Notes: a model not told the origin generated them from the sequence alone. A stretch of DNA of 64,000 nucleotides from Pantoea sp. Ep11b (GCF_040783975.1 NZ_CP160631.1:3534001-3598000), one strand, 5' to 3'. Positions 20,036 to 30,311 are shown, numbered from the stretch's first letter. Program-made: numbers and translations.

Positions 20036-22923
20036 GGTGTTTCACTCTTTACCGGCAGCGACTGCTGCAGTTTTGCCACTTCAGCCCAGGTTTTCCAGCC
20101 AGGCTGCCGGGCAAATTCGGCTTTGCCATTGCCGGTGCCGGCAATCTGTGAGGTCATCACCATGCCTTTGTGTTCAATCACGGCGCGCCGGAAAAAGTCC
20201 GCCAGGCTGACTGGGGTGAGTTGCTGCACCTGCTCGATCAGTTTCTGCCGCGTATCAAACCGGTCGTTCTGACGGTCAAAGTCGCGGCTGAAGCGATCGG
20301 CCTCTTCATACAGCGTCTGAGGACGCTGCTGCAGATCGTTGATCATCGCCTGCTGATACTGCACAAAATCGGCCTGACTCATGCTGCGCAATCTTTTTTC
20401 TGCCTGAGGATAGAACGCCTGGTACCGCTGCAGCAGCCAGCCGGGCTGCCTGCTGTTACTTTGCAACAGGAAGCCGAGGCCCCACTGACGTCCTACTGGC
20501 ATCTGAAAGGCAAACACCGCATAGCCGAGCTGCTCTTTGGTGCGCAGCTGATTGTAGAACCACGGCTGCACGATCTGGCTCAGCATCGCGCTGTTTGCCA
20601 TGCTCTGATATTCACTGTATCCCAGCGGCACATAGAGGGCGGCCAGAGCAGAGTCCGTGCTGCTGCCCTGCTGCTGCAGGTTAGCTTTCAGCGGTTTGTT
20701 AAAGGTGACGAACTGGCTGGGCCAGTTACGCGGCGCACGGCTCTGCATCTGCTCTCTGAGCTCATGCCCCAGCCGGATCACGCTCTCCGCGCTGAGGTTG
20801 CCCACCACCATCATCTCCGGCGTTGCATCACGGAATAGTGCATCGCGGTAGTCGGTGACATCCCGGAGTGAGATCCCACTGACCAGCCTGCGGCGCGTTT
20901 CGCGCTGGGTGTAGGGCAGCTGCGACAGCAGCTGCATCGGCTGAATAGCCTGCTCAAACGCCTTGCCTTTTTCCGCCGCGTCGAGCCGCTCCAGATACCA
21001 GGATTTAGCCTGCTCCAGCTGCTGTTCTGTCGGCTGGAAACTCGCGTACCCTTCCACCAGCTTCTTCAGCAGCGTCGGCAGACGCTGAGTAAAGCCATTG
21101 GCGCTGAATACCAGCCCTTCATCTTCGCCGGTTGAGAAACTGATGCCGCCGACTGAAGCCTGTGAGTTCAGCTCATCCAGCGCCAGGCTGGAAAGGTAGT
21201 CATTCAGCCCGAACAGCACCTGCTGACGGGCATCGCTGATAGCGTGCTGATTGCGCAGCGCCAGGGTTATCGCAGCTTTCGGCTCGCTGGCATAGTAACG
21301 GCTGGGCATCCAGTAAATACGCATCCCATCTTTATTATCCAGCCTGATCGGATGGGTGTAGGTTTTGCCGTCTGACGGTAACAGGGTGAAATCATCCGGG
21401 ATATAGGGATTGAGCACCGGCATCGCCAGGGTGATCTGGCTGGCGCGCTGCTGCCAGTCAGCGAAGGTGGCTGGCGTGATTTTCTCAACCTGATAGGGTG
21501 CCTCAACGAAATAGGCCTTTTTATCGTGTGGCTCCTGCGGGCTGATGTACCAGATGCGCGCATGCTGCGGCGTCATCTCTTCCAGCCGGGCGTGTATCGC
21601 GGCCGCGTCATACTGGTCCGCCAGATAGGGGGCATCCAGCGTATGTTCAACCGGGACACGCAGCATCGTATCTACCAGCCACTCGATGTAGTCCATATCG
21701 CGGGTGATGGAGGGATAACGAAAGTCCAGCGTCAGTACGTGCGATACCTCATCAAAGTAGCGTTTATCATCGCTCTGCTGACGCAGCAGATTGATGTAGC
21801 TGAAGATTGCCGCCACCACCTCGTCACGCTGTGCCAGACCTTTATCGGTCAGGGAGGCGGTAATCGCGAAGACGCCGCTGTTACGCTCGGTCATTGGGTC
21901 AGCGCCCGCGTTGACACCGTCAGCCAGCCCCTGCTTCTGCAGCCAGTCGGTGAGCGTGTTTTTGCTGCGGTTGCTGATCAGATAGCTGATGAGCGTATCG
22001 GTTTTACTGCGGAAGCGATCGCTGTTGTTAGCGATGCGGAACTCAATTTTGAGCTGCTTGCGCGGCTGAGCCGGAACGTAGTGAATAATGATGCCCTGCT
22101 GTGCCTCGGTCACCACCGGCACCCGGATCTCAGGCACGCTGGCATCATGATTCTGCACCCGGCCAAAGGTTTTTGCCGCAATCGCCGCCATCTCCGGCAA
22201 CGGCTTGTTACTGTAGATAACCGCCTTCATCAGGTTAGCGGAGTAGTGGGTGTGGTAGAAATCCAGCAGAGCCTGATGCAGTTTGCTGCCAGGTTTATCT
22301 TTCAGGGTATCGAGATTACCGCCCGAGAAACGTGACGCCGGATGCGCCGGGTTCAGGGTTTCCGCGCCGACCTGCGCCATACGCAGCCCGTCGCGCGAGC
22401 GCGCCATCGTCAGTTCGGCATTGACGGCATGGCGTTCGCGATCGGCGTTAACCGGATCCAGCAGCGGCTCAGCCACCGCATCGGCCAGCCGATCAACCGC
22501 AGGCGCCAGCGAATCATTTTCCACTTCCAGATAGAAAGCGGTGCGATAAGAGGCGGTACTGGCATTGTGACTGCCGCCATGCTTTTTCAGGAACTCAGCC
22601 AGGTTGTCCGGCTGCGGATAGTGCTTTGAGCCCATCAGCACCATGTGTTCCAGATAGTGCGCCAGTCCTGCCTGCTGATCGGGATCGTCCAGCGAACCTA
22701 TCGGCAGCGTCAGCGCGGCCAGGGATTTCGGCGCAACCGGATCGGAAACCAGCAACACCGTCATGCCGTTATCCAGCCGGATCGCCTGATAATGGCGCGG
22801 ATCCTGTTCACTTTTGCGAATGGTCTCATTAACCGGCTGCCAGCCTGATGAGCTCTCCGCCAGAGCCGTGCAAGCCGTCAGGCCGAACACCAGCGCCGCT
22901 ATCCAGCGTGCGTATACCCGCAT
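20032..22923 (-). CDS. ptrA: Pitrilysin (protease III) PtrA
   Basis: Periplasmic M16 zinc metalloprotease degrading small polypeptides. The 963-aa product begins at ATG 22923 with a signal peptide (MRVYARWIAALVFGLTAC, cleaved near ALA-ES). The inverted zinc motif HYLEH gives His89, Glu92 and His93. Two M16 halves follow, with a degenerate second half as in the family. AGGAG lies just upstream of the start. It lies between recC and recB with 4-bp overlap to recB; its lack of function in recombination is known for the family. Confidence 0.96.
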   Translation of the reverse strand: MRVYARWIAALVFGLTACTALAESSSGWQPVNETIRKSEQDPRHYQAIRLDNGMTVLLVSDPVAPKSLAALTLPIGSLDDPDQQAGLAHYLEHMVLMGSKHYPQPDNLAEFLKKHGGSHNASTASYRTAFYLEVENDSLAPAVDRLADAVAEPLLDPVNADRERHAVNAELTMARSRDGLRMAQVGAETLNPAHPASRFSGGNLDTLKDKPGSKLHQALLDFYHTHYSANLMKAVIYSNKPLPEMAAIAAKTFGRVQNHDASVPEIRVPVVTEAQQGIIIHYVPAQPRKQLKIEFRIANNSDRFRSKTDTLISYLISNRSKNTLTDWLQKQGLADGVNAGADPMTERNSGVFAITASLTDKGLAQRDEVVAAIFSYINLLRQQSDDKRYFDEVSHVLTLDFRYPSITRDMDYIEWLVDTMLRVPVEHTLDAPYLADQYDAAAIHARLEEMTPQHARIWYISPQEPHDKKAYFVEAPYQVEKITPATFADWQQRASQITLAMPVLNPYIPDDFTLLPSDGKTYTHPIRLDNKDGMRIYWMPSRYYASEPKAAITLALRNQHAISDARQQVLFGLNDYLSSLALDELNSQASVGGISFSTGEDEGLVFSANGFTQRLPTLLKKLVEGYASFQPTEQQLEQAKSWYLERLDAAEKGKAFEQAIQPMQLLSQLPYTQRETRRRLVSGISLRDVTDYRDALFRDATPEMMVVGNLSAESVIRLGHELREQMQSRAPRNWPSQFVTFNKPLKANLQQQGSSTDSALAALYVPLGYSEYQSMANSAMLSQIVQPWFYNQLRTKEQLGYAVFAFQMPVGRQWGLGFLLQSNSRQPGWLLQRYQAFYPQAEKRLRSMSQADFVQYQQAMINDLQQRPQTLYEEADRFSRDFDRQNDRFDTRQKLIEQVQQLTPVSLADFFRRAVIEHKGMVMTSQIAGTGNGKAEFARQPGWKTWAEVAKLQQSLPVKSETP

Positions 22924-23031
22924 GTAAACTCCTCTCGTTTCCCGATAAGCCGCCAATTTCTGACCCGGCGGCTCAAAGCAGAGCAAAATTGCTGTGTAAT
23001 CAATCAGTGTGCTAATACGTGTACTGAGCGG

Positions 23032-26000
23032 TTATTCATCGTCCTGATGCGCCGTCAGCACCGGCAGATACCAGCGCTGTGCCGCCTCAGTGATCTGCTG
23101 CAGCTGCGTTTCATCCAGCGTCCGGCAAAGACGCTGCAGATAGGGATCGCCCCCCTCACCTTCCACCTGATAGTTACCCTGCCAGGCGGTCAGCAGGCGA
23201 TTACGCGCTTTAAGCTGCGTCGCCTCATCGGTAAGCAGCTGCTGACTTTTTTTGTCATAGCTGGCGGTGAGCCAGGCGCCCCCGCTTTTGTTAAGCAGCA
23301 TCAGCGGCTGCCGCATTCCGGCCAGATAGCCCGCAACATACTCGTTCAGCGCCGCAGTGGCCTCCGTCTGCGGCACCGCCAGAAACGTCCAGCGGCTTTT
23401 CTGACGGCCAAACATCCGGCTGCTGCCGGTGCCGCCCAGCGCGCAGTAAACCAGGTGCTCCAGCCAGAGTAACAGCCCGTCGTTCATGTTGAGCACGCCG
23501 GGCCGCCAGCGTAACAACCCATCATCCTGCACCTGCGTCAGCCAGCCGGTTAAGCTGACCTGGTCCAGGGGCAGATTGACCTCCCAGCTTTCGCCATCGC
23601 TGCGCTGCGTAACCACTTCTGCAGCGACTTCCTGCATCTCCTCGCGCTGTGCCTGCCAGAACAGCTCACCGAACGCGCCATACGGCAGATTACCGGCCGC
23701 ACGATGATGTGCGTAGAGCCGTTCTGTATCCTCACCTTCAACCAGCGCATTCAGCAGCTGCGCATTGATCTGATAACGCTCCAGATTGTCGAGCGCGAAA
23801 GGCTCACTGTCAGGCAGTTCGTTCTCCTCCAGCCAGAAGCTGACGCCGAGCCGCTGGTGGAACCAGGCGCGCACCGGATGCCGCCAGAAGCGCAGAAACG
23901 CCTCCAGCGTCAGCGTCTCAATCTCCGGGGCGGCCAGCGGCTGCACAAAGTCAGGCTGTGGCTGCCCCGCTTTCTGCGCGGCAGGCAGCCATTCGCGGGC
24001 AAAACTCTGCACCCGGGCAGCGGGCTGGAAGTTCTCCGCATCAAACGGCATCCGGCTGTGCAGATGCTGCAGGTGGTTCCGTACCCGTTCCGCACTCTCA
24101 TCCAGCTCCAGATGACCGTCTCCCTCCAGATAGAAACTCTGTCCGATGTAATCCAGCAACTCTGTGACCAGCACGGAGGGGTAGCGTTCCGTATTATCCT
24201 GAATCGCCCGGCCGATATAGCTGATGTAGAGCTGTCGCTGTGCAGAGATCATCGCCTCCAGAAAGAGATAGCGGTCATCATCCCGGCGGCTGCGGTCGCC
24301 CTTGCGGGACTGCTGCTGCATTAAATCGAAGCCCAGCGGGGCTAACGTACGGGGATAGACGCCATCGTTCATCCCCAGCAGACAGACCAGCTGGAAGGGA
24401 ATAGAGCGCATCGGCATCAGGGTACAGAAGTTAATCTGTCCGGCCAGGAAACGCTGACTGATGCGCTGCTGGTCAAGCCGGCTGCGCAGATCGTCGCGCA
24501 ACAGCGCCACCGGAATCGCCTCTTCAAAGCGCGCAGCCATGCCGTAGTCGATCAGCTGCTGCCACTGCTCCTCGACCAGCAGCAGTGCGGCCTGGGTTTC
24601 TGCGTCGGGACTGAAAAAGGCGTTCAGCAGTTCACGGCACAGAGGCAGCCACGCCGACAGTGGCCGGGGTTCCGCCAGCCGCTGTCGCCAGTCGTTAAGC
24701 CGGGAGAGCAGCTCTGCCAGATGCCCTGCCAGCTCTCCCACCAGGCCACTCGACTCGTCATAGGGCAGGATCCCTTCCCAGTCACCGTTGTGGCTCTCCA
24801 TCGCATAGCCCAGCAGCATACGCTGCAGGCCAAAACGCCAGGTGTGCTGGCCGGTAACCGGCAGTGACAGCGCCTCCACGCTGGCGTCATCCAGCCCCCA
24901 GCGCACGCCCGATTCGCTGACCCAGCGCCGCAGCAAACGCAGGCCGCTTTCATCGATAGAGAAGTGAGCAGCCAGCGCCGGAACGTCCAGCAGTGCCAGC
25001 ACATCTTCCGAGACGAACCGGCTATCCGGCAGCGCCAGCAGTTGCAGAAACGCCACAATGGCCGGATGCGCCTGACTGGCGCGCCGGTCTGAAATGGCAA
25101 AAGGCAGATAGCGATCGGCTGGCGCATTGGCAAACACCGCCTGTATGAAAGGCGCGTAGGCGTCGATATCGGCCACCATGACGATGATGTCACGCGCTTT
25201 TAAATCGGGATCGGCCTCCATCATCGCCAGCAGATGATCCTGCAGGACTTCGACCTCTCGCTGGGCGCTGTGGCAGACCTGTACCGCAATCGAGCGATCG
25301 TCCGGATCCAGGCAACGCTTCCGATCGCTGTGTGCCAGTTCCACGGCGTTCAGTCCGATGATGGCGTTGTCCTGCAGATTGAGAAGATCGTGCTGCATAC
25401 AGTGCAGCAGGTTGTCCGGCTCAACATCCACAAAGGCATCGATATCGTCATTTGACTCCATCTGACTGAGCAGGAAGAGGTTGTCACGTCCCAGCTTGCC
25501 CCAGGAGGCGAGCAGCGGATTCGTCAGCTGTTGTTCCCCGGCGTCGTTAAACAGCGCCGGTGCCTGCGCTGCATCGCGAAAGAGCGCGCGCGTTTCATCT
25601 GCTCCGTGACGCCGGCGCTGACGACTCTGCAGTTTTGCCAGAAACGCGTAATCCTGAATATCGCCCCAGTAGTCACGACAGGGATTGGTGAACAGCAGAT
25701 GGATATCAATGTGACGGCCCAGCGCCTGCAGCGCCTGCAGATAGACCGGCGGCAGCGCCGAAATGCCACAGATAAACACCCGCTTTGGCAGCGTGTCCGG
25801 TGTGCTTTGCGCCTGCTCCAGCGCCTGAATAAAGCGCGCATAGAGGTTGGCGCGATGCCATCCCGGCTGGCGCAGGGCTTCAGTATAGCTGACCAGATCG
25901 CGCCACAGGGCGGCCTGCCAGCGCTGCGCCTCTCCCAGCCCGTCAATGCTTTCACCGCGCTCCCAGCTGTTGAGCCAGTCGGCACGGTAGACCAGATACT

Positions 26001-26409
26001 GGTCGAAGAGATCGGCGACACGGGAACTGAGCTGAAACAGCTTACGCCTGTCACCGTCGTCATGAAGGTAGTGGCGTAACGAGATGAACTCATCCTGCTC
26101 CAGCATGACCGGCAGCCGGTGCATCAGTTTCCAGCTCATGCTGGCCTTGCTGAAGGCACTCTCTACCGGGATGCCGGGCAATACCCGGACAAACATCTCC
26201 CAGATAAAACTGGCGGGCAGCGGAAACTCAATGTTGGCCGCGATACCAAAGGTTTGCGCCAGCTCCATCTGCAGCCATTGCGCCATCCCGGGGCTCTGCA
26301 CCAGGATCATCTCGGAGGCGAAGGGGTCATCAAGAGGGTCATGTTTAATCACCGCAGCCGCCAGAATCTTCAGCACATCAAGCTGATTTGAGTGATAGAC
26401 GTGAAACAT
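23032..26409 (-). CDS. recC: RecBCD exonuclease V subunit gamma RecC
   Basis: Large scaffold subunit of RecBCD that recognises Chi in the unwound 3' strand. 1125 aa compared with 1122 in E. coli, with strong similarity from HVYHSNQLDVL through the helicase-like domains (MILVQSPGMAQWLQ, RVFICGISALPPVYLQALQAL, CTLMPMRSIPFQLVCLLGM). ATG 26409 with AGGAG just upstream is chosen; an in-frame ATG at 26436 adds nine non-homologous residues. A 108-bp gap separates it from ptrA and about 100 bp separates it from ppdC. Confidence 0.96.
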   Translation of the reverse strand: MFHVYHSNQLDVLKILAAAVIKHDPLDDPFASEMILVQSPGMAQWLQMELAQTFGIAANIEFPLPASFIWEMFVRVLPGIPVESAFSKASMSWKLMHRLPVMLEQDEFISLRHYLHDDGDRRKLFQLSSRVADLFDQYLVYRADWLNSWERGESIDGLGEAQRWQAALWRDLVSYTEALRQPGWHRANLYARFIQALEQAQSTPDTLPKRVFICGISALPPVYLQALQALGRHIDIHLLFTNPCRDYWGDIQDYAFLAKLQSRQRRRHGADETRALFRDAAQAPALFNDAGEQQLTNPLLASWGKLGRDNLFLLSQMESNDDIDAFVDVEPDNLLHCMQHDLLNLQDNAIIGLNAVELAHSDRKRCLDPDDRSIAVQVCHSAQREVEVLQDHLLAMMEADPDLKARDIIVMVADIDAYAPFIQAVFANAPADRYLPFAISDRRASQAHPAIVAFLQLLALPDSRFVSEDVLALLDVPALAAHFSIDESGLRLLRRWVSESGVRWGLDDASVEALSLPVTGQHTWRFGLQRMLLGYAMESHNGDWEGILPYDESSGLVGELAGHLAELLSRLNDWRQRLAEPRPLSAWLPLCRELLNAFFSPDAETQAALLLVEEQWQQLIDYGMAARFEEAIPVALLRDDLRSRLDQQRISQRFLAGQINFCTLMPMRSIPFQLVCLLGMNDGVYPRTLAPLGFDLMQQQSRKGDRSRRDDDRYLFLEAMISAQRQLYISYIGRAIQDNTERYPSVLVTELLDYIGQSFYLEGDGHLELDESAERVRNHLQHLHSRMPFDAENFQPAARVQSFAREWLPAAQKAGQPQPDFVQPLAAPEIETLTLEAFLRFWRHPVRAWFHQRLGVSFWLEENELPDSEPFALDNLERYQINAQLLNALVEGEDTERLYAHHRAAGNLPYGAFGELFWQAQREEMQEVAAEVVTQRSDGESWEVNLPLDQVSLTGWLTQVQDDGLLRWRPGVLNMNDGLLLWLEHLVYCALGGTGSSRMFGRQKSRWTFLAVPQTEATAALNEYVAGYLAGMRQPLMLLNKSGGAWLTASYDKKSQQLLTDEATQLKARNRLLTAWQGNYQVEGEGGDPYLQRLCRTLDETQLQQITEAAQRWYLPVLTAHQDDE

Positions 26410-26510
26410 GAAAACTCCTGTGATAACGCTGAACATGACTGCGGTATTGCGGCCCTGTCACTTTACCGCGTATCGCGGTTGAAACCCATCAAAAGGGCGA
26501 CCTGGCGCGC

Positions 26511-26813
26511 TTAACAACGCAGCCGTGTGAGCGTGGCCCGGCGCTGCCAGGGACCCGTGACGTCAGCCTGCTCCAGGGTACAGCCTGACGGCCCCCCTTT
26601 TTGTTGCAGACTGGATGTCCAGCCCGCCACTTCATGCCCGTTCAGTCGCTGCTCAGCGACCCGCCATGCCTCACGCTGCGCCCACTGCTGGCTGAAGCTC
26701 AGCGCCAGTGCGCGATGATAGTGAAGCAGCGTGCTGCTGCTTAGCGCCATCAGCAGCAGCGCAAACAGGAGTTCCGGCAGACTGAATCCGCAGCATTCAG
26801 AGGCAGGTGGCAG
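26511..26813 (-). CDS. ppdC: Prepilin peptidase-dependent protein C (type II pseudopilin-like), start codon abnormal
   Basis: Small pseudopilin-like protein: prepilin peptidase site G|FSLPELL with Glu at +5, a hydrophobic helix, then about 70 residues with C-terminal cysteines (SGCTLEQ, ending in RC). It occupies the ppdC position upstream of recC. No in-frame ATG, GTG or TTG lies near the expected start. The ATG at 26796 overlapping the ygdB stop (TGAATG) is one base out of frame; without one base it would read M-C-G-F-S-L-P-E. The given 5' boundary is the in-frame CTG at 26813 and is only a placeholder. Either a rare start, recoding, or a frameshift mutation or error applies. Confidence 0.6.
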   Translation of the reverse strand: MPPASECCGFSLPELLFALLLMALSSSTLLHYHRALALSFSQQWAQREAWRVAEQRLNGHEVAGWTSSLQQKGGPSGCTLEQADVTGPWQRRATLTRLRC

Positions 26814-27201
26814 GCGGCGTGAGCGGACAATAGTCGATCCAGCCGTGCGGCAGTGCGATAACCTGGTGGCCCTGTAACCGGACCCAGTGCCAGACGGCCA
26901 TACCACTGTTGCTGGCCTCGCCTTTAAGCAGTGCCTCATCTTTTTCACCTCGCTGTAAACAACTGCGCCAGCCGTGACGATCGTCCTGCTGACAGTGCGC
27001 GGTCTCGCTGGCTGACCAGCGCAGGGAGAAACCCCACTGCAGCGCAGACTGTGCCCGCCAGAAATCGTTGATGTAGTGCTGTTCATCCGCCAGCAGCCGC
27101 ATCCCCTGCTCAGACAGCCTGCGGCTGGCGTGCAGCGTGACGCTGCCGATCAGCAGCATCATCAGAACCATGCCCAGGGCGCTGCTGCCTCGCTCTTTCA
27201 C
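26797..27201 (-). CDS. ygdB: DUF2509 family protein YgdB (pseudopilin cluster)
   Basis: A 134-aa protein starting at GTG 27201 (MKERGSSALGMVLMMLLIGSV) with a GGGAGAAA ribosome site. It has an N-terminal hydrophobic segment resembling a PulK/GspK-type or pilin N-terminus, and ends WIDYCPLTPPATCL. It corresponds to E. coli YgdB by position and by the DYCPL-like C-terminus. The start overlaps the ppdB stop by 4 bp (GTGA). Exact function unknown; it is probably a minor pseudopilin component. Confidence 0.82.
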   Translation of the reverse strand: MKERGSSALGMVLMMLLIGSVTLHASRRLSEQGMRLLADEQHYINDFWRAQSALQWGFSLRWSASETAHCQQDDRHGWRSCLQRGEKDEALLKGEASNSGMAVWHWVRLQGHQVIALPHGWIDYCPLTPPATCL

Positions 27202-27725
27202 AGATTTTCTCCCTCGACCCAGCTCTCGATCGTTTCCAGCCAGCGTCCGGCCCGCCCCTGCAGCACGATTCTGATCTGGGCATCCTGCCGACTGATGCTG
27301 AACTGCTCCAGCGTCATAAAGGCGGGATCGGAGAGCCGCTCCCAGCCCGCAGAGTGACACTCATCGACCCCGCGCTGTGTCTCAAGCTGCCGCTGTCGCA
27401 GGCGATAGCCGTAATAATCACTGCCGGTATGGCCCACCGCCTCCCATCTTCCGTTACTGTTCTCATCCCAGCGCAGCAGCAGGCAGTTCTCGCGAAGGGT
27501 GAGTGCGCCCGGCCCGCATTCGCCATGACAATATCCGGCTCGCCGCACCGCCTTTTCCAGCGTGGCCACTATCTGCTGTAACTCCTGGCGCAGCTGCGCC
27601 CGCTGCAGCATGCTGGCATTCTCTGCCAGCAGTCGTGGCAGGAAGTGTCCAACGCTGGTCATCACAACGGCACTGATTGCCATCGCGATGAGCATCTCCA
27701 GCAGGCTGAATCCGTTTGCTTTCAA
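27198..27725 (-). CDS. ppdB: Prepilin peptidase-dependent protein B (pseudopilin)
   Basis: A 175-aa pilin-like protein with the class III signal peptide KANG|FSLLEMLIAMAIS (Gly before Phe, Glu at +5), then a hydrophobic helix and a globular domain containing paired cysteines (YCHGECGPG). It resembles PulJ/GspJ-type minor pseudopilins and E. coli PpdB. It overlaps ppdA by 4 bp and ygdB by 4 bp. The family is processed by the prepilin peptidase and is inferred to prime a type II-like or type IV pilus. Confidence 0.85.
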   Translation of the reverse strand: MKANGFSLLEMLIAMAISAVVMTSVGHFLPRLLAENASMLQRAQLRQELQQIVATLEKAVRRAGYCHGECGPGALTLRENCLLLRWDENSNGRWEAVGHTGSDYYGYRLRQRQLETQRGVDECHSAGWERLSDPAFMTLEQFSISRQDAQIRIVLQGRAGRWLETIESWVEGENL

Positions 27726-28189
27726 CGACAGCTCTCCTCCTCCGTCATACAGAGGCGAATACGGGCCCGGGCGGAGATAATCAGTTTTATGCCTCCGGCA
27801 CGGTTGCCCAGCCCGATGCTGCCCGCCGTGGCGACGTTACGACGGCCATAAAAACCCGGCTCTCCCCGGATGCCCGTGAGTTCCACATCCGGATGCGGGG
27901 CCACGAAATGCAGCGGGTTGCCAGGATGGCATTCACCGGCAGGGCTGCCGACACCAATGCACCAGGGCGCGCCAGGCCGCGACCACAAAACCAGATCGCT
28001 GTTGTGCCGGTTCGCCCGGGCGCGAACCCGCAGCAGAAAACCCTGCAGCTGCTGCGCGCTGTCGCGCAGTTGCTGTCGTTGTTGCCAGCGCTGCCAGCCG
28101 TGCAGTGCCGCGAGACTTAATGTGCCGGCAATCACCAGCACCAGCAGCAGTTCCGGCAGGGTAAAACCCCGTATGAGTGTGGTTTTCAT
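27722..28189 (-). CDS. ppdA: Prepilin peptidase-dependent protein A (pseudopilin)
   Basis: A 155-aa pilin-like protein starting at ATG 28189 (MKTTLIRGFTLPEL). The cleavage site RG|FTLPELL with Glu at +5 and the hydrophobic helix VLVIAGTLSLAALHGW are present, with a GspH/FimT-like globular domain. It is the first gene of the ppdA-ppdB-ygdB-ppdC set and overlaps ppdB by 4 bp. The upstream open frame to 28288 is non-homologous. Confidence 0.86.
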   Translation of the reverse strand: MKTTLIRGFTLPELLLVLVIAGTLSLAALHGWQRWQQRQQLRDSAQQLQGFLLRVRARANRHNSDLVLWSRPGAPWCIGVGSPAGECHPGNPLHFVAPHPDVELTGIRGEPGFYGRRNVATAGSIGLGNRAGGIKLIISARARIRLCMTEEESCR

Positions 28190-28328
28190 AGCGGCAGAGT
28201 GCGGTCTGCGGAGCGGTGAAACAAGGAATTTTAGGGCACGCTGGAATGAAGGTGGCAGAGAATCGGCCTCATCGACAGTGACGGTCAAAAGCGTGCGAGC
28301 GGTGCCGCAGATTCAGCGTTCGGCGGGC

Positions 28329-28360
28329 AAAAAAAAGCCCCGGTTGCGAGCCAGGGCTTT
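28329..28360 (-). terminator. thyA terminator
   Basis: Read on the minus strand, AAAGCCC and GGGCTTT arms (28354-28360 with 28334-28340) are followed by a run of eight T. It lies just after the thyA stop and before the pseudopilin genes, so it should separate the two transcription units. Confidence 0.85.
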
Positions 28361-28374
28361 CTCATTTTTATCGA

Positions 28375-29169
28375 TCAGATGGCGACCGGGGCTTTGATCG
28401 CGGGATGCGGATCGTAGCCTTCAATCTCAAAGTCGTCGAACTGATAGTCAAACAGTGACGCCGGTTTGCGCTTAATGACCAGCTTTGGCAGCGGACGCGG
28501 TTCGCGGGTCAGCTGCAGGCGCGCCTGCTCCAGATGGTTACTGTAGAGGTGCGTATCGCCACCAGTCCAGACAAAGTCGCCGACCTGCAGATCGCACTGC
28601 TGCGCGACCATGTGCACCAGCAGCGCATAGCTGGCGATGTTAAACGGCAGGCCCAGGAAGATGTCACACGAACGCTGATAGAGCTGGCAGGAGAGCTTGC
28701 CGTCCGCCACGTAGAACTGAAAGAACGCGTGGCAGGGTGCCAGCGCCATCTCACTGAGTTCACCGACGTTCCAGGCAGAGACGATAATCCGGCGGGAGTC
28801 GGGATCGCGCTTCAGCTGCTCCATCACCTGGCTTAACTGGTCAATCTCCTGGCCGCTGGCGGTTCCCCAGCTGCGCCACTGCTTACCATAGACCGGGCCA
28901 AGATCGCCGTTCTCATCCGCCCACTCATCCCAGATCGAGACCTTGTTCTCTTTGAGATAGCCGATGTTGGTGTCACCTTTCAGGAACCACAGCAGCTCAT
29001 GAATAATCGAGCGGATATGGCATTTTTTGGTGGTGACCAGCGGAAAACCATCCTGCAGATTGAAACGCATCTGGTGACCAAAAATTGAAAGCGTACCGGT
29101 GCCGGTACGGTCAGCTTTTGGTGTGCCTTCGTTCAGCACATGCTGCATTAAATCCAGATACTGTTTCAT
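28375..29169 (-). CDS. thyA: Thymidylate synthase ThyA
   Basis: Converts dUMP to dTMP using methylenetetrahydrofolate. The 264-aa length equals E. coli ThyA. The catalytic Cys146 lies in [10 protein letters not shown], and the folate/dUMP-binding segments [21 protein letters not shown] and [18 protein letters not shown] are intact. The start codon overlaps the lgt stop by 4 bp (ATGA), a known coupling in enterics. Confidence 0.98.
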   Translation of the reverse strand: MKQYLDLMQHVLNEGTPKADRTGTGTLSIFGHQMRFNLQDGFPLVTTKKCHIRSIIHELLWFLKGDTNIGYLKENKVSIWDEWADENGDLGPVYGKQWRSWGTASGQEIDQLSQVMEQLKRDPDSRRIIVSAWNVGELSEMALAPCHAFFQFYVADGKLSCQLYQRSCDIFLGLPFNIASYALLVHMVAQQCDLQVGDFVWTGGDTHLYSNHLEQARLQLTREPRPLPKLVIKRKPASLFDYQFDDFEIEGYDPHPAIKAPVAI

Positions 29170-30050
29170 TTTTCCTCGCGAAATTGGGGCTGCGGGCGAC
29201 GACGATACGCCCAGATCATCATAATAATGCCGGCAACAATCATCGGCACAGAGAGGATCTGGCCCATGCTGATGCCGCCTTCAAACAGGCCAAGCTGAGC
29301 ATCCGGCTGGCGGAAGAATTCCACGATAATGCGGAATGCGCCATAGCCAATCAGGAACAGGCCAGAGACGCTGCCCATCGGGCGTGGCTTGCGGATAAAC
29401 AGGTTGAGGATGATAAAGAGTACAATACCTTCCAGCGCCAGTTCATAGAGCTGCGACGCGTGACGCGGCAGCACGCCGTAGGTATTCAGCAGGGCCTGAT
29501 ACTGCGGATTGCTGGCGGCCAGCGCGACATCCTCGCTGCGTGAGCCGGGGAAGAGCATGGCATAGCGGAAGTTCGGATCGACACGTCCCCAGAGTTCGCC
29601 GTTAATGAAGTTGCCGAGACGTCCGGCACCCAGACCAAACGGGATCAGCGGTGCAATAAAATCAGAGACCTGGAAGAAGGTGCGTTTGGTGCGGCGGGCA
29701 AAGATCAGCATCACCACAATCACCCCGATCAGGCCACCGTGGAACGACATACCGCCATCCCAGACCTTGAAGAGATAGAGAGGGTTTTCCAAAAACAGCG
29801 GCAGATTGTAGAACAGCACATAGCCGATACGTCCGCCCAGGAAGACCCCCAGGAAACCGGCGTACAGCAGGTTCTCAACTTCCTCTTTCTTCCAGCCGCT
29901 GCCAGGTTTATTTGCCCGGCGTACCGCCAGCCACATGGCAAAAACAAAGCCCACCAGATACATCAGTCCGTACCAGTGAAGCGAAACCGGTCCGATCGAA
30001 AAGATCACCGGATCGAACTGCGGAAATGCAATATAGCCGTTATTCATCAT
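29166..30050 (-). CDS. lgt: Phosphatidylglycerol-prolipoprotein diacylglyceryl transferase Lgt
   Basis: Inner-membrane enzyme transferring diacylglycerol to the lipobox cysteine, the first step of lipoprotein maturation. About seven transmembrane helices. The essential histidine lies in [10 protein letters not shown] (His104) and the Lgt signature [14 protein letters not shown] is intact. 294 aa; a second Met one codon downstream is an equally possible start. It is upstream of thyA with 4-bp overlap. Confidence 0.97.
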   Translation of the reverse strand: MMNNGYIAFPQFDPVIFSIGPVSLHWYGLMYLVGFVFAMWLAVRRANKPGSGWKKEEVENLLYAGFLGVFLGGRIGYVLFYNLPLFLENPLYLFKVWDGGMSFHGGLIGVIVVMLIFARRTKRTFFQVSDFIAPLIPFGLGAGRLGNFINGELWGRVDPNFRYAMLFPGSRSEDVALAASNPQYQALLNTYGVLPRHASQLYELALEGIVLFIILNLFIRKPRPMGSVSGLFLIGYGAFRIIVEFFRQPDAQLGLFEGGISMGQILSVPMIVAGIIMMIWAYRRRPQPQFREEK

Positions 30051-30311
30051 TCACCGTCTATTTTTCAGCCCTGAAAAGGGGTGTTGTCAGGCACATAAAT
30101 TAAGGCTGCGCATCATAGCACAGCCGGTTTTGTGAAATGCCGCGCAAATGTAAACGCGGATAACCCGTTTAGCCTGCCCCGTCGGAGGCACCCGTTGCAG
30201 CCACTCCGTACAGGGACAGCGCGGAACCACCGGAGCGTACAGAGAGTACGTGAGGATGGTAAGCACTGACTGGAGCCGGAATGGCAGAACATCGCCTGAC
30301 GAGCCAGGCGG

